Assembly (NCBI GenBank): GCA_029212885.1
Contig: JARGPC010000005.1
Coordinates: 116,831-177,519, forward strand
Length of the DNA: 60,689 nt
From: Coxiellaceae bacterium
GTDB lineage: Bacteria; Pseudomonadota; Gammaproteobacteria; Coxiellales; Coxiellaceae
Reading direction: 5' to 3'
Position 1 is the stretch's first letter. Each line of letters opens with the position of its first letter. Positions 26,033 to 35,523 of the stretch are shown piece after piece. Position numbers and translations under genes: made by a program. Below the pieces are notes generated by a model. That model searched no databases, had not been told where the DNA came from, and was given only the letters and a program-made list of their open reading frames with translations.

Positions 26033-28305
26033 TGCTAAAAGTTCTAAAGCGGATTGTTCAAGAGTTAGAGGTGGCGACCGATGTCGCTGCTGCTCTGCGA
26101 TCTGTTGTAGAGCAAGTGCAGCAAAATATCCAAGCAGATGCCTGCAGTTTATACCTTGTCGATGAAGAGCATTTAGAATTCTTATTGGCTGCTGGTGTGG
26201 GTGTTAACGATGAAGCAGTTGGCACATTTCGATTGCGCTTTGGTCATAGCTTGCTGGGCTATATCGCTGAGCGTGAAGAGCCTATTAATCTTGAAGATGT
26301 GACTCAGCATCCGGTGTATCACCAACATAAAATATTACACGATGATATTTACCGCGCTTATATCGGTATTCCGATTATGTTTCGTGGTGATTTAATTGCG
26401 ATATTAACTGCCCAAGAACGTGAGAACCGCTTCTTTACAGAAGAAGAAGAGGCGTTATTGGTGACGCTTGCTGTGCAAATGGCAGAGCCTTTAGCTGCAT
26501 TGTTAGCTAAAGGTGCTTTGCAGGATGTCAGTACTAAAAAGCGTCGGCGCCGCCGTAAAGCAGAAACCATTAAAGGTGTGCCAACCGTTCCTGGTGTTGC
26601 ATTAGGTACCGCGATAGTGGTTTATCCACCGGCTGACTTGTCAGCAGTGCCTGACCGTAAAGCTGAAGATGCTGATCATGAAAAAGAGGCATTTAGAGTT
26701 GCGTTAGATGAAGCGCGTACGGAGATTACAGAGCTGCAATCGCGTGCGCAAAGTTCATTATCTGCTGCTGAAAGTTCTTTGTTTGATGCGTATTTACGTA
26801 TCATGGATAGTCACACTTTGATCAATGAAGTGTTGAGTGAGATTGACGGGGGGCAATGGGCGCAAGGTGCATTGTCGCGTGTAATTCGTCGGCACATAGC
26901 CCAGTTCGAAGGCTTGGAAGATGAGTACCTCAAAGAGCGTGCCACTGACTTACGTGATTTAGGTCGCCGTATTTTGGCGCAGTTGCAAGCAGAGGAGCAT
27001 CAGGCACCTGTCTACCCTAAGCGCACGATTTTAGTCAGTGAGGAGCTTACTGCTACCGCATTGATGGAAGTGCCTGAAGGTCGGTTGGTGGGTGTGATTT
27101 CCGGTAGTGGCTCGAACAATTCACATGTATCGATTTTAGCGCGTGCCTTAGGCATACCCACTATTATGGGTGTTGGTGGTGCACCAGTTAGTGTGCTTGA
27201 TGGCAAGGATGTAATTGTCGATGGCTATAATGGCCAAGCATTGGTGTCGCCATCAGCGATTATCAAAAAAGAATACCGCCATTTAGCGAAAGAAGAGCAA
27301 CAGCTTGATGAAGAGCTTGAAGATTTACGTGAGTTAGCGGCTGAAACCAAAGATGGTCATTCGGTTTCAATGTATGTGAATACAGGTTTGGCTGCTGAGG
27401 CGGGGCTGTCGTTTAGTGTTGGTGCAGAAGGGGTGGGTTTATACCGCACAGAAATGACTTTTATGATGCGTGAACGTTTTCCGTCAGAAGAAGAGCAGCG
27501 TATTATGTATCGTCAATTGCTGAGTACCTTTTCTCCGCGTCCTGTGGTCATGCGTACTTTGGATATTGGCGGTGACAAAGCTTTACCGTATTTCCCGATA
27601 GAAGAAGATAATCCATTCTTAGGTTGGCGTGGTGTGCGCATTACATTGGATCAACCGGAAATATTTTTGCAACAAGTGCGTGCGATGATTCAAGCCAGTG
27701 CGTCATTGGATAATTTATCGATTATGTTACCGATGGTGTCATCGATATCCGACGTTGATATTTCGCGTCGTTTAATTACGCAAGCATTTAATGAAGTAAA
27801 AGAAGAAGGTTATGATGTCACCATGCCGCCATTGGGCATTATGGTGGAAGTGCCATCAGCTGTTTATCAGGCGTATGAGTTAGCTAAGCGTGTTGACTTT
27901 TTGTCGGTCGGTACCAATGATTTGATTCAGTATCTGTTAGCCGTCGACCGTAATAATCCGCGCGTTGCTGATCGTTACGAATGTTTGCATCCAGCTGTAT
28001 TGCGTGCATTGAAGCAAGTGGTGGATGCTGGGCATAAGGCGGGAGTGCCGGTAGGTATTTGTGGTGAAATGGCGAGTGATCCATTGGTGGTCATCTTATT
28101 GGTCGCCATGGGGTTTGATTCGTTTAGTATGAATGCGCGAGGTTTACCGCGTGTGAAAGCAGTAGTGCGGGCTTTTGATTTAAAGCAAGCTAAAAAATTA
28201 TTGATAGAAGTATTACAGATTGATGAAGCACGTGAAATTCGTAATCATCTTGAGATGGTGATAGAGGATGTTGGCTTAGGTGGTTTGATCCGAGCGGGTC
28301 GTTAG
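26032..28305 (+). CDS. ptsP: PtsP, enzyme I of the nitrogen phosphotransferase system
   Basis: 757 residues: an N-terminal GAF domain (about 15-160), a basic linker with KKRRRRRK, then the enzyme I body. The phosphorylated histidine is H365 in SGSGSNNSHVSILARALGIP. The PEP-binding barrel shows GLYRTEMTFM, MRTLDIGGDKALPYF and, near the end, GICGEMASDP. It takes phosphate from PEP and passes it to NPr, linking nitrogen and carbon status to regulation. No sugar PTS gene is in the window. One-nt overlap with rppH. Confidence 0.96.
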   Translation: MLKVLKRIVQELEVATDVAAALRSVVEQVQQNIQADACSLYLVDEEHLEFLLAAGVGVNDEAVGTFRLRFGHSLLGYIAEREEPINLEDVTQHPVYHQHKILHDDIYRAYIGIPIMFRGDLIAILTAQERENRFFTEEEEALLVTLAVQMAEPLAALLAKGALQDVSTKKRRRRRKAETIKGVPTVPGVALGTAIVVYPPADLSAVPDRKAEDADHEKEAFRVALDEARTEITELQSRAQSSLSAAESSLFDAYLRIMDSHTLINEVLSEIDGGQWAQGALSRVIRRHIAQFEGLEDEYLKERATDLRDLGRRILAQLQAEEHQAPVYPKRTILVSEELTATALMEVPEGRLVGVISGSGSNNSHVSILARALGIPTIMGVGGAPVSVLDGKDVIVDGYNGQALVSPSAIIKKEYRHLAKEEQQLDEELEDLRELAAETKDGHSVSMYVNTGLAAEAGLSFSVGAEGVGLYRTEMTFMMRERFPSEEEQRIMYRQLLSTFSPRPVVMRTLDIGGDKALPYFPIEEDNPFLGWRGVRITLDQPEIFLQQVRAMIQASASLDNLSIMLPMVSSISDVDISRRLITQAFNEVKEEGYDVTMPPLGIMVEVPSAVYQAYELAKRVDFLSVGTNDLIQYLLAVDRNNPRVADRYECLHPAVLRALKQVVDAGHKAGVPVGICGEMASDPLVVILLVAMGFDSFSMNARGLPRVKAVVRAFDLKQAKKLLIEVLQIDEAREIRNHLEMVIEDVGLGGLIRAGR

Positions 28306-28307
28306 TC

Positions 28308-29093
28308 ATGACGGAAATGATTATTGTATATCTGGTGTTAGGCGTTTTTGCTGGCACGTTAGCTGGTATGCTGGGTATTGGTGGTGGTGTATTGGTTGTG
28401 CCGGGCTTGGCATGGATATTTTCTAAATACCACTTATGTGGTACGCATGTAATGCAAATGGCGTGCGCTACTTCATTGGCAATTATGGTTTTAACTTCTG
28501 GTTCGTCGTTATACGGACACTTGAAGCGCAAATTTGAATTTTGGCCTATCTACAAGCAATTCTTGCCGGGGATTGTTGTTGGTGTCATTCTTGGTGCGAT
28601 TTTTACCACGTGGTTATCCTCACGCACGGTTGCGATTATCTTTGGTATTTTTGTCATTATGGTATCGATTAAAATGTTTTTTCACAAAGAAAAACATGGT
28701 GAGCATCGGCTGCCTAAGTTACCTGGCATGATTGGCGTGGGTACGTTGATAGGTGCTAAGTCAGGTTTGTTGGGTTTGGGTGGTGGCGTAATTACCGTGC
28801 CGTTTTTAATTTATTGCGGTATTAATATGCGTAAGACGGTAGTGGTTTCTGTGGTGGTGGGTATGACGGTCGCCACCATTGGTGCGGCGACCTATATTAT
28901 CATGGGTTTGTTTCGCACGGATTTACCGGTCTGGTCATTAGGTTATGTATACGTGCCAGCTTGGTTTAGTGTTGCCATTACAAGTTTTTTCTTTGCACGC
29001 ATCGGTGCACACTTTTCTCATCGCCTACCAGTTAAAACACTCAAGCGTATTTTTGCGATTGTGATGTTGGTGATTGGTGTGCGGATGGTGTAA
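28308..29093 (+). CDS. TauE/SafE family membrane transporter
   Basis: 261 residues, about eight helices, with the two internal repeats of the family: GMLGIGGGVLVVPGLAW and SGLLGLGGGVITVPFLIY. The family is thought to export sulphite or sulphur-containing organic acids. It starts 2 nt after the ptsP stop. A TauE/SafE gene follows ptsP in Pseudomonas too, ahead of lgt and thyA. Confidence 0.9.
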   Translation: MTEMIIVYLVLGVFAGTLAGMLGIGGGVLVVPGLAWIFSKYHLCGTHVMQMACATSLAIMVLTSGSSLYGHLKRKFEFWPIYKQFLPGIVVGVILGAIFTTWLSSRTVAIIFGIFVIMVSIKMFFHKEKHGEHRLPKLPGMIGVGTLIGAKSGLLGLGGGVITVPFLIYCGINMRKTVVVSVVVGMTVATIGAATYIIMGLFRTDLPVWSLGYVYVPAWFSVAITSFFFARIGAHFSHRLPVKTLKRIFAIVMLVIGVRMV

Positions 29094-29230
29094 TTGTAAT
29101 ATTTTCTATATTTCTATATAAAATTTCATGTATTACCATTAATGACGCAGCGGACTGTTATATCTATTAACGATACGTTAACGATTACCTGAGATAATGA
29201 TCGCATCTAACGCAATAACTGAGAGAAATA

Positions 29231-30583
29231 ATGAAAATGTCAAAAGTCTTGCTAGCGGCTATTGCTAGCACTATCGCGATTGGCGCTTTTGCAAGTGCAA
29301 GTGCTAATACACCTCAAGTATTTGGTTATTATACTAACTGGGACACTTATGGGAATAATTACCAGCCTACAGATATACCAACGCAAGATGTTACTGCGGT
29401 TATGTATGCTTTTGCAGAAATCGGTAACTGTGCTGCGCCGTACGCTACTCCAGCTAATCCAGCATTGTGTAATGCGGGCTCGTACAATATTGGTGATCAA
29501 GATTATAAGCTTCATAGCACTGACCCTTATTCCGATTTTACTAAAATCCCGACTGGATACCTTCATGCGGGTGATACAGGTAAAGGTAATATGGCAGCTA
29601 CTATTAATCAATTGCATAAAAGTCATAAGAATGTACTGCTTTCAATTGGAGGTTATTCGCTAAGCGCACCTTTGACGACGTTAATTAACTCAGGCGCAAA
29701 GACACAACTTGCTTTTGAGGCAAGCGTAGTAGCTATGCTTAATCAAGTTAAAAGCAATAATAATGGTGATGGCTTTGATGGGGTCGATGTCGATTGGGAG
29801 CCTGGTGATAATGGTTGGACTTTTTTAGATAATCCAGCTACCGCCGCCTCAACCTTAGAAAACTATATTAATTTTATAAGCAATCTACAAGCGTATATTA
29901 AAGCTAACTATGAATCTTATGCGTGGTTAACTGTTGCGCTTCCTGCTAATCCTAATGTAGTAAATAAAATAAATACGGTATATAAAAATGCAACTCAAGG
30001 ATCATTTTTTGGCGATCTTGCAAAGCATGTCGATTATATGGATGTGATGGCCTACGATTATCATGGTTCATTTGATAATCCTAAGCTTGCTAACTTTAAT
30101 GCGCCAGTTGTCTTTGACCCTAAAGAGCCAACAAGTGCCGCCGGATATAAAGTGTTTAACGTTACTAGTACGATTGATGCGTACTTAGCCGCTGGTGCGC
30201 CAAGCAATAAATTGGTAATTGGTTTTCCAGCTTATGGGCGTAAGTTAAATGTTGCGCCGGGTGCTAACAATAATGGTCTGTATCAAGCATTTACAGGTGC
30301 AGGCAGTGTGGTCACATACAAAGACATTTTAACTATGCTCAATAATGGATTTGTACCTCATCAAGAAACGACTGGTAGCGATGCCGTGGAAAGTTATGCC
30401 TATAACCCAACCGCAGGGGGATGGATTAGTTATGATGACCCAACGGTAGTTAAGGCAAAAGCTGATCTGGTTAAAAAAGATAATTTGGCTGGTCTTATGG
30501 AGTGGTCGCTATCGGGTGATGCAGCGGGTGATGATTCTTTGATTCATCATGCGTCTCAGGACTTAGCTTCTACAGCTAAATAA
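29231..30583 (+). CDS. Secreted GH18 chitinase
   Basis: 450 residues with a signal peptide (cleavage near residue 25, ASASA-NTPQ) and a single GH18 barrel. SIGGY is present and the catalytic motif is FDGVDVDWEPG, with proton-donor Glu at residue 190. Further family marks are MDVMAYDYHG and GLMEWSLSGD. It would hydrolyse chitin or chitooligosaccharides outside the cell; no chitin-binding domain is seen. The gene splits the usual rppH-ptsP-TauE / lgt-thyA order, and a terminator follows it. Confidence 0.93.
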   Translation: MKMSKVLLAAIASTIAIGAFASASANTPQVFGYYTNWDTYGNNYQPTDIPTQDVTAVMYAFAEIGNCAAPYATPANPALCNAGSYNIGDQDYKLHSTDPYSDFTKIPTGYLHAGDTGKGNMAATINQLHKSHKNVLLSIGGYSLSAPLTTLINSGAKTQLAFEASVVAMLNQVKSNNNGDGFDGVDVDWEPGDNGWTFLDNPATAASTLENYINFISNLQAYIKANYESYAWLTVALPANPNVVNKINTVYKNATQGSFFGDLAKHVDYMDVMAYDYHGSFDNPKLANFNAPVVFDPKEPTSAAGYKVFNVTSTIDAYLAAGAPSNKLVIGFPAYGRKLNVAPGANNNGLYQAFTGAGSVVTYKDILTMLNNGFVPHQETTGSDAVESYAYNPTAGGWISYDDPTVVKAKADLVKKDNLAGLMEWSLSGDAAGDDSLIHHASQDLASTAK

Positions 30584-30598
30584 AAAGAAAGTAATTCA

Positions 30599-30635
30599 AA
30601 GCTAAGCGAACCACCTGTTCGTTTGGCTTTTTTTA
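30599..30635 (+). terminator. Rho-independent terminator after the chitinase gene
   Basis: AAGCTAAGCGAAC pairs with GTTCGTTTGGCTT (with wobble and mismatch) around CACCT, followed by a run of seven Ts. Confidence 0.8.
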
Positions 30636-30638
30636 TGG

Positions 30639-31226
30639 TTAGGAGATGCAGCTTTCATTTTCTTTCTTTAGATTGCGTTGGTCATATTCAATGCTGCCTT
30701 TGGCGCGGGCATAAGCACGCAGTTCTTCACCGCGAAAGGCCATAAAATTTTGTCGTTCAGCCTCAGAGCAACTATTAGCAAAAGCTTCAACCCAGCAATT
30801 GGCGGTTTCGATATAACGCACCTTATATAAGGTAAGGTCTTTGTTGGATTCGAACAGTGTGCTGATAGCGAGGAAGATTTCCTTGGCGCTGTTTTCGGCA
30901 GTAGGGTTGCAGTATTCACCTTCACCATTCAGTGACATTAAATACAGATTGGTGTTGGTAGCTTGGCAGGCGGTAATGACGGCCTCATCCTGTGGGTTAG
31001 CCATAAAGCCATGATCAAGGGTGCTATCCAGCCATTCACCAGCGATGCGTTTGATTTCTTTAAAATCAATGCAATAGCCGATATCATATTGCACACTAAA
31101 GCCAAAATGCAGCTCAACCTCGACGCGATGGCCGTGGATCGAGTGGCATTTAAAACGTTCATCCATTAGGCGATGGCCCAAATCTAGGGTTACGTTTCGT
31201 ACAATGTGCATCGGATGTTCTGACAT
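30639..31226 (-). CDS. queD: 6-carboxytetrahydropterin synthase / PTPS homologue (QueD-like)
   Basis: 195 residues. The zinc histidines H18, H31 and H33 (LGHRL and CHSIHGH), catalytic Cys27, STLDHGF and PTAENSA identify the 6-pyruvoyl-tetrahydropterin synthase fold. QueD makes the precursor of the tRNA base queuosine from dihydroneopterin triphosphate. The protein is longer than E. coli QueD (121), mostly by insertions and a C-terminal extension, so a related pterin reaction is possible. No other queuosine gene is in the window. Its ATG is very close to a -10 box. Confidence 0.85.
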   Translation of the reverse strand: MSEHPMHIVRNVTLDLGHRLMDERFKCHSIHGHRVEVELHFGFSVQYDIGYCIDFKEIKRIAGEWLDSTLDHGFMANPQDEAVITACQATNTNLYLMSLNGEGEYCNPTAENSAKEIFLAISTLFESNKDLTLYKVRYIETANCWVEAFANSCSEAERQNFMAFRGEELRAYARAKGSIEYDQRNLKKENESCIS

Positions 31227-31233
31227 GGGGGCG

Positions 31234-31242
31234 ACTATATCA
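31234..31242 (-). promoter_or_regulatory. Extended -10, likely leaderless queD transcript
   Basis: On the minus strand TGATATAGT is followed by seven bases, CGCCCCC, and the ATG. A start at the normal distance falls on the A of the ATG; no ribosome site exists between. Confidence 0.5.
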
Positions 31243-31289
31243 TAGCTACTGATAATTCGCTAAGCATTTTTTGACCAAAAGGGGGGTGT

Positions 31290-31964
31290 ATGAGCAATAA
31301 AAAAAGAGTTCTTTGTTTTGGTGATTCAAATACTTGGGCATTTGTGCCTGGGACGATCGATCGCGAAACTTTAGCTATGCAGCGTTATCCCAGTGATGTG
31401 CGCTGGACGGGCCAATTGCAGCAGCTGCTTGGTGATGACTACCTTATTATTGAGGAGGGGTTAAACGGCCGTACTACTGATGCGGTTTATCAGGGGTTGC
31501 CTTATGCGCGCGATGGTTTGTCGCAAATTAATCCGATCATGTATTCACAAGGGCCATTGGACTTGGTGATTATTATGTTGGGTATTAATGATTTAAAAAT
31601 TGAATTTAAACGTAACGCAGATGATATTGCCAACGGTTTGGCTAATGTGATTGATGTTGCGCAAGCATCGCCTTATGGGGAGGGCATGTGTACCGTGCCG
31701 CCGTTGTTGGTGGTGGCGCCACCGCCATTATCAAATGAGTCTTTTTTAGATTTAGAAGACCAAGCTGTGTTTAAGGGGCAGCAACAATACTCCAAGTGGT
31801 TTGATCAAACCATGCAGCCAGTTGCGGAGGCAAAGGGCTGCCATTATTATAATGCCGGCGAAGATATCCAACTATCCGAAATTGATGGTATACATTTTGA
31901 TGAAACTGCACATGCCATTTTTGCCAAAAAGATGGTTGAATGTGTCTTAGCCTTGTTCGATTAA
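31290..31964 (+). CDS. SGNH/GDSL hydrolase
   Basis: A 224-residue esterase-fold protein: block I CFGDSNTW with the catalytic serine, the block II glycine, block III GIND, and block V DGIHFDETAH with the Asp/His pair. The family includes arylesterases and carbohydrate esterases; the substrate is open. There is no signal peptide, so it acts in the cytoplasm. A strong G-rich ribosome site precedes the ATG. The 3' end overlaps the convergent ATPase gene by 18 bp. Confidence 0.87.
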   Translation: MSNKKRVLCFGDSNTWAFVPGTIDRETLAMQRYPSDVRWTGQLQQLLGDDYLIIEEGLNGRTTDAVYQGLPYARDGLSQINPIMYSQGPLDLVIIMLGINDLKIEFKRNADDIANGLANVIDVAQASPYGEGMCTVPPLLVVAPPPLSNESFLDLEDQAVFKGQQQYSKWFDQTMQPVAEAKGCHYYNAGEDIQLSEIDGIHFDETAHAIFAKKMVECVLALFD

Positions 31965-33128
31965 TGTAAAAGCATTTTTGATGTCGCGATAGTTAAATAC
32001 GTGCGTATCATGAATTTGATGATTTTTATCGCCAGTATAAATTAAGACTCGATGCGTGTTTCTATCCCCCGCGACTTTGTGGTAATGCTTTAAACCTTTA
32101 AAGCTAGAGGATGATAGCGTTTGTGATGACTTGATCTCGACAGCGACCAGTTCTGCGCCATTATCGATAACAAGATCCACTTCGTTGCCTGATTGATCTC
32201 GATAAAAATAGAGGTTGCTTTGTTTGCCATGGTTGTAACAGTTTTTTAAAAATTCAACGACGATAAAATTTTCAAATAGTTGTCCTTTTAACGGGTGGCT
32301 GTCGAGCTGCTTAGTGTTTCGTATACCCAGTAAATAACAAGCAAGCCCGGTGTCATAAAAGTAGAGTTTTGATGATTTGGTTAAGCGCTTTCGAAAGTTT
32401 TCGTGATGTGGGTTGAGTTCATAAACGATATAACTGGCTTGTAAAACGGAAAGCCATGATTGAATGGTTTTATGGTCAACGCCACAGTCGTTTGCTATGC
32501 GTGAATAGTTTATCAGCTGTCCGACATTGCTGGCACAGAGTTTTAGAAATTTTTCAAATAAAGCTAGGTTGTTGATGTGTTTAATTTGGCGAATATCTCG
32601 CTCAACATAAGTAGCAAGATAATAAGCGAGTGCTTCGGTGGGGTTAAGCTTTTTATCATAAATGCGAGGATAGCCGCCATTGTAGAGCAGGTGATTTAGA
32701 TCGATGGCTGTATTCGCATGCGCGATTTCATCGTAGGCTAGAGGCAGTAGCTTTAAAATCGCTGTTCTACCTGCTAAGGATTGATTGATATTATTGACCA
32801 TTTCAAATTGTTGTGAGCCGGTTAGTATATAGTGGCCGGTTAAATCTGGGTTGCTATCAATGCGTGATTGTAGGTATGACGGTAAATCGGGGGTGCGTTG
32901 GATTTCATCCAGAATAAGTGGTTTGTCTTTAAATTGATTTAGAAAGCCGCGAGGATCCTCGGTGGCAAATTGTCGTTGATCTAGCTCTTCTAAGGAAATG
33001 TACTCATGATTTTTGAATAGTTGTTTGCATAGTGTTGATTTGCCAGACTGCCTTGGGCCAGTGAGTGTAATGGCTGGGTACTGTGAGGCTAGTTGGGTAA
33101 ATTTGGGTGTAATAATTCTTGGTATCAT
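31947..33128 (-). CDS. AAA-type ATPase with DUF4143 domain
   Basis: 393 residues: Walker A TGPRQSGKSTLC (about 23-34), Walker B LILDEIQRTPDL, then a C-terminal DUF4143 nuclease-like half with the pattern VDLVIDNGAELVAVEIKSS. Such ATPases are widespread accessory genes of unknown function, found singly in islands. Palindromes lie upstream (see 33155 and 33252), possibly controlling it. Confidence 0.88.
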   Translation of the reverse strand: MIPRIITPKFTQLASQYPAITLTGPRQSGKSTLCKQLFKNHEYISLEELDQRQFATEDPRGFLNQFKDKPLILDEIQRTPDLPSYLQSRIDSNPDLTGHYILTGSQQFEMVNNINQSLAGRTAILKLLPLAYDEIAHANTAIDLNHLLYNGGYPRIYDKKLNPTEALAYYLATYVERDIRQIKHINNLALFEKFLKLCASNVGQLINYSRIANDCGVDHKTIQSWLSVLQASYIVYELNPHHENFRKRLTKSSKLYFYDTGLACYLLGIRNTKQLDSHPLKGQLFENFIVVEFLKNCYNHGKQSNLYFYRDQSGNEVDLVIDNGAELVAVEIKSSQTLSSSSFKGLKHYHKVAGDRNTHRVLIYTGDKNHQIHDTHVFNYRDIKNAFTLIEQG

Positions 33129-33154
33129 TAGGCATTCCTTTTTTTGACATTCTA

Positions 33155-33167
33155 GGAATTATATTCC
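33155..33167. promoter_or_regulatory. Palindrome GGAAT-N3-ATTCC, copy 1
   Basis: GGAAT-TAT-ATTCC, followed by CCAATTTG, lies 27 bp upstream of the DUF4143 ATPase start. It shares GGAAT-N3-ATTCCCAATTTG with copy 2. Confidence 0.45.
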
Positions 33168-33251
33168 CAATTTGCAAATAAATATCAGCATATTATTAGC
33201 TTTAACTGCGAAAAAATCAATTAACATACTGAATTGTATGTATATATTAAT

Positions 33252-33272
33252 ATTGGGAATGTGATTCCCAAT
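33252..33272. promoter_or_regulatory. Palindrome ATTGGGAAT-N3-ATTCCCAAT, copy 2
   Basis: A perfect 9-bp inverted repeat with 3-bp centre, again followed by TTTG, 101 bp from copy 1 in the AT-rich gap between the ATPase gene and lgt. It looks like a regulator-binding site; the regulator is not in view. Confidence 0.5.
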
Positions 33273-33397
33273 TTGTCTGTAATCAGGCTATAGTAGAGTG
33301 AAATGATACACTATGTGCAGAAAGATTCTGCTAAATCTTTATCTATTAAGCAGGCTTATGGTATAAAGTGCCAGCGTATCTATATAAAGGAATCATT

Positions 33398-34201
33398 ATG
33401 CTGCAATATCCACAAATCGACCCGGTTGCTTTTGCCGTGGGTCCAGTCAAAGTGCATTGGTATGGCATTATGTATTTAGTGGGGTTTGCAATAGCGTACC
33501 TTTTGGCCAGGTATCGCGGACCGCGTCAATTAAAGCCCTGGACCAAAGAGCAAGTGGGCGATTTGATTTTTTACGCCGCCATTGGTGTGGTGGTTGGTGG
33601 TCGTACTGGTTATATGTTGTTTTATAATTTCAGCGGTTTGATTGCGAATCCGTTCAGTTTCTTTGAAGTATGGGATGGCGGCATGTCATTCCATGGCGGC
33701 TTGTTGGGCGTGTTATTAGCCATTTGGATTTATGGCCGCTTTCTCAACAGGCCGTTTTGGGAAATGGGCGATTTTATTGCACCTCTGGTGCCGCTGGGGT
33801 TAGCGTTTGGTCGCATTGGTAACTTTATTAATGGTGAGGTCTGGGGCCGTGTGACTACTGTGCCATGGGCGATGGTGTTTCCGAATGCGGGACCACTGCC
33901 GCGTCATCCGTCGCAATTGTACGAATGTTTCTTGGAAGGCATTGTACTATTTGTTATCTTGTGGTGGTTTTCGGCCAAACCACGACCACGCGGCGCGGTA
34001 TCTGCGTTATTTTTGATCTTCTATGGGTTGTTCCGTATTGGGTTAGAATTTGTGCGCCAGCCTGATCAACAATTGGGCTTTATTGCATTTGGCTGGTTAA
34101 CGCGCGGGCAAGAATTATCGATACCAATGGTACTGTTTGGGGTCGGTTTGTTCTGGTATGCTTACTGCTTCAACAAAGGTTCGATAAATGGGAACGTTTA
34201 G
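33398..34201 (+). CDS. lgt: Prolipoprotein diacylglyceryl transferase
   Basis: A 267-residue integral membrane enzyme that attaches diacylglycerol to the lipobox cysteine of prolipoproteins. It shows [23 protein letters not shown] and the Lgt signature [14 protein letters not shown]; about seven helices. I chose the ATG at 33398 (AAAGGA upstream) over an upstream frame start at 33368. Confidence 0.95.
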   Translation: MLQYPQIDPVAFAVGPVKVHWYGIMYLVGFAIAYLLARYRGPRQLKPWTKEQVGDLIFYAAIGVVVGGRTGYMLFYNFSGLIANPFSFFEVWDGGMSFHGGLLGVLLAIWIYGRFLNRPFWEMGDFIAPLVPLGLAFGRIGNFINGEVWGRVTTVPWAMVFPNAGPLPRHPSQLYECFLEGIVLFVILWWFSAKPRPRGAVSALFLIFYGLFRIGLEFVRQPDQQLGFIAFGWLTRGQELSIPMVLFGVGLFWYAYCFNKGSINGNV

Positions 34202-34211
34202 GGAAGGCGAC

Positions 34212-34529
34212 ATGGTTAAACATTTTGTTTTACTGATTATTGTGTCCATTGTGGCGGTTTTTTTTCGTACAGAAGTGTCGTACGTAATACATGGATTATT
34301 GATGATCCATGATAAAATTGTGCATGGATTGGGCGTGGTGTTTTCTGGCGGACAGTGGGGTCAATTGATTGAGCTGTCATTTACGCTGTTTATTATCCCT
34401 GTGGTGATTGGGTTAATCGTCATGGGTATATATTGGTTGATTAAGCGCACGCAGTTGCCGCGCATGATGGAGCTGATATGGATTGTCTGGGTGATTTTAT
34501 TAACGGCGTTGGCGCTGCAGGGTTCTTAG
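34212..34529 (+). CDS. Small membrane protein between lgt and thyA
   Basis: 105 residues from the ATG at 34212 (GGGAAGG upstream) with three hydrophobic helices and a KRTQLPRMMELIW loop. No family recognised. It sits 10 nt after lgt and is probably co-transcribed with it. Confidence 0.65.
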   Translation: MVKHFVLLIIVSIVAVFFRTEVSYVIHGLLMIHDKIVHGLGVVFSGGQWGQLIELSFTLFIIPVVIGLIVMGIYWLIKRTQLPRMMELIWIVWVILLTALALQGS

Positions 34530-34530
34530 T

Positions 34531-34671
34531 GTCACCCCGGTGTGGCCACTGTCATCCCGGTGTGGGCACTGTCATCCCGGTGTGGGCACTGTTATCCCGG
34601 TGTGGGCACTGTCATCCCGGCCTCCGAGCCGGGATCCATATAATAGGATTCCTGGTTAAGCCACGAATGAC
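34531..34671. repeat. GTCAT-type repeat, locus c: tandem array plus full element
   Basis: Four 20-bp units of GTCATCCCGGTGTGGGCACT type (34531-34610, with single changes) lead into a complete 61-bp element (34611-34671). This has two hairpins, CCCGGCCTCCGAGCCGGG and ATTCCTGG...CCACGAAT, and ends in ATGAC. The flank AAGGCTGTGCGCCTTGATG is the inverse of the flank at locus a. Confidence 0.88.
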
Positions 34672-34728
34672 AAGGCTGTGCGCCTTGATGAACCACTGCC
34701 TACAGCTATGACAAAGGGTAAGTAAAAA

Positions 34729-35523
34729 ATGCAAAAATATTTAAATATGTTGTCACATATAATGGACAACGGATCAGACAAACCAGACCGAACCGGCACT
34801 GGTATTCGCGGTGTGTTTAGTCACGAGATGCGTTTTGATTTATCGAAAGGCTTTCCATTATTAACCACCAAAAAATTGCATATCAAAAGTATTATTATTG
34901 AATTGCTCTGGTTTTTACGTGGCGATACCAATGTGAAATTTTTGCAAGAAAACGGTGTGCGCATTTGGAATGAGTGGGCGGATGATAATGGCGACTTAGG
35001 CCCGGTATATGGCAAACAATGGCGCTCGTGGGGTGCCGCTGATGGTCAGAGTATTGATCAGATGCAAGGGCTTGTTGACGGTATTAAAAAAGAGCCGAAC
35101 TCAAGAAGGCATATTGTTAGTGCATGGAATGTGGGTGAATTAGAGCAGATGGCTTTGCCACCGTGTCACTTGTTGTTTCAATTTTATGTTGCTGATGGCA
35201 AGTTGTCGTGTAAGTTAACTCAGCGTTCGGCCGATGCGTTTTTAGGTGTGCCATTTAATATTGGTTCGTATGCGTTGTTGACTCATATGGTTGCGCAGCA
35301 ATGTAACTTAGAAGTCGGTGAGTTTATTTGGTCCGGTGGTGATGTGCATATTTATCATAATCATTTCGAGCAGGTACAGGCGCAACTGTTGCGTCAACCC
35401 GGTGCATTGCCGACATTGAATATTAAGCGCAAGCCAGCCGATTTATTTAGTTATAACTATGAAGATTTTGAAATCGTTAACTATGTGGCGCAACCGCATA
35501 TCAAAGCACCGGTAGCAGTGTAG
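34729..35523 (+). CDS. thyA: Thymidylate synthase
   Basis: 264 residues, the same length as E. coli ThyA. It makes dTMP from dUMP with methylene-tetrahydrofolate. The catalytic cysteine is C146 in [28 protein letters not shown] and the nucleotide-binding [19 protein letters not shown] are conserved. The next gene starts directly after its stop. Confidence 0.97.
   Translation: MQKYLNMLSHIMDNGSDKPDRTGTGIRGVFSHEMRFDLSKGFPLLTTKKLHIKSIIIELLWFLRGDTNVKFLQENGVRIWNEWADDNGDLGPVYGKQWRSWGAADGQSIDQMQGLVDGIKKEPNSRRHIVSAWNVGELEQMALPPCHLLFQFYVADGKLSCKLTQRSADAFLGVPFNIGSYALLTHMVAQQCNLEVGEFIWSGGDVHIYHNHFEQVQAQLLRQPGALPTLNIKRKPADLFSYNYEDFEIVNYVAQPHIKAPVAV

Noticed and set aside
29252-29626. Frames on both strands overlapping the chitinase start
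   Set aside because: The chitinase signal peptide and GH18 domain are unambiguous in the +29231 frame.
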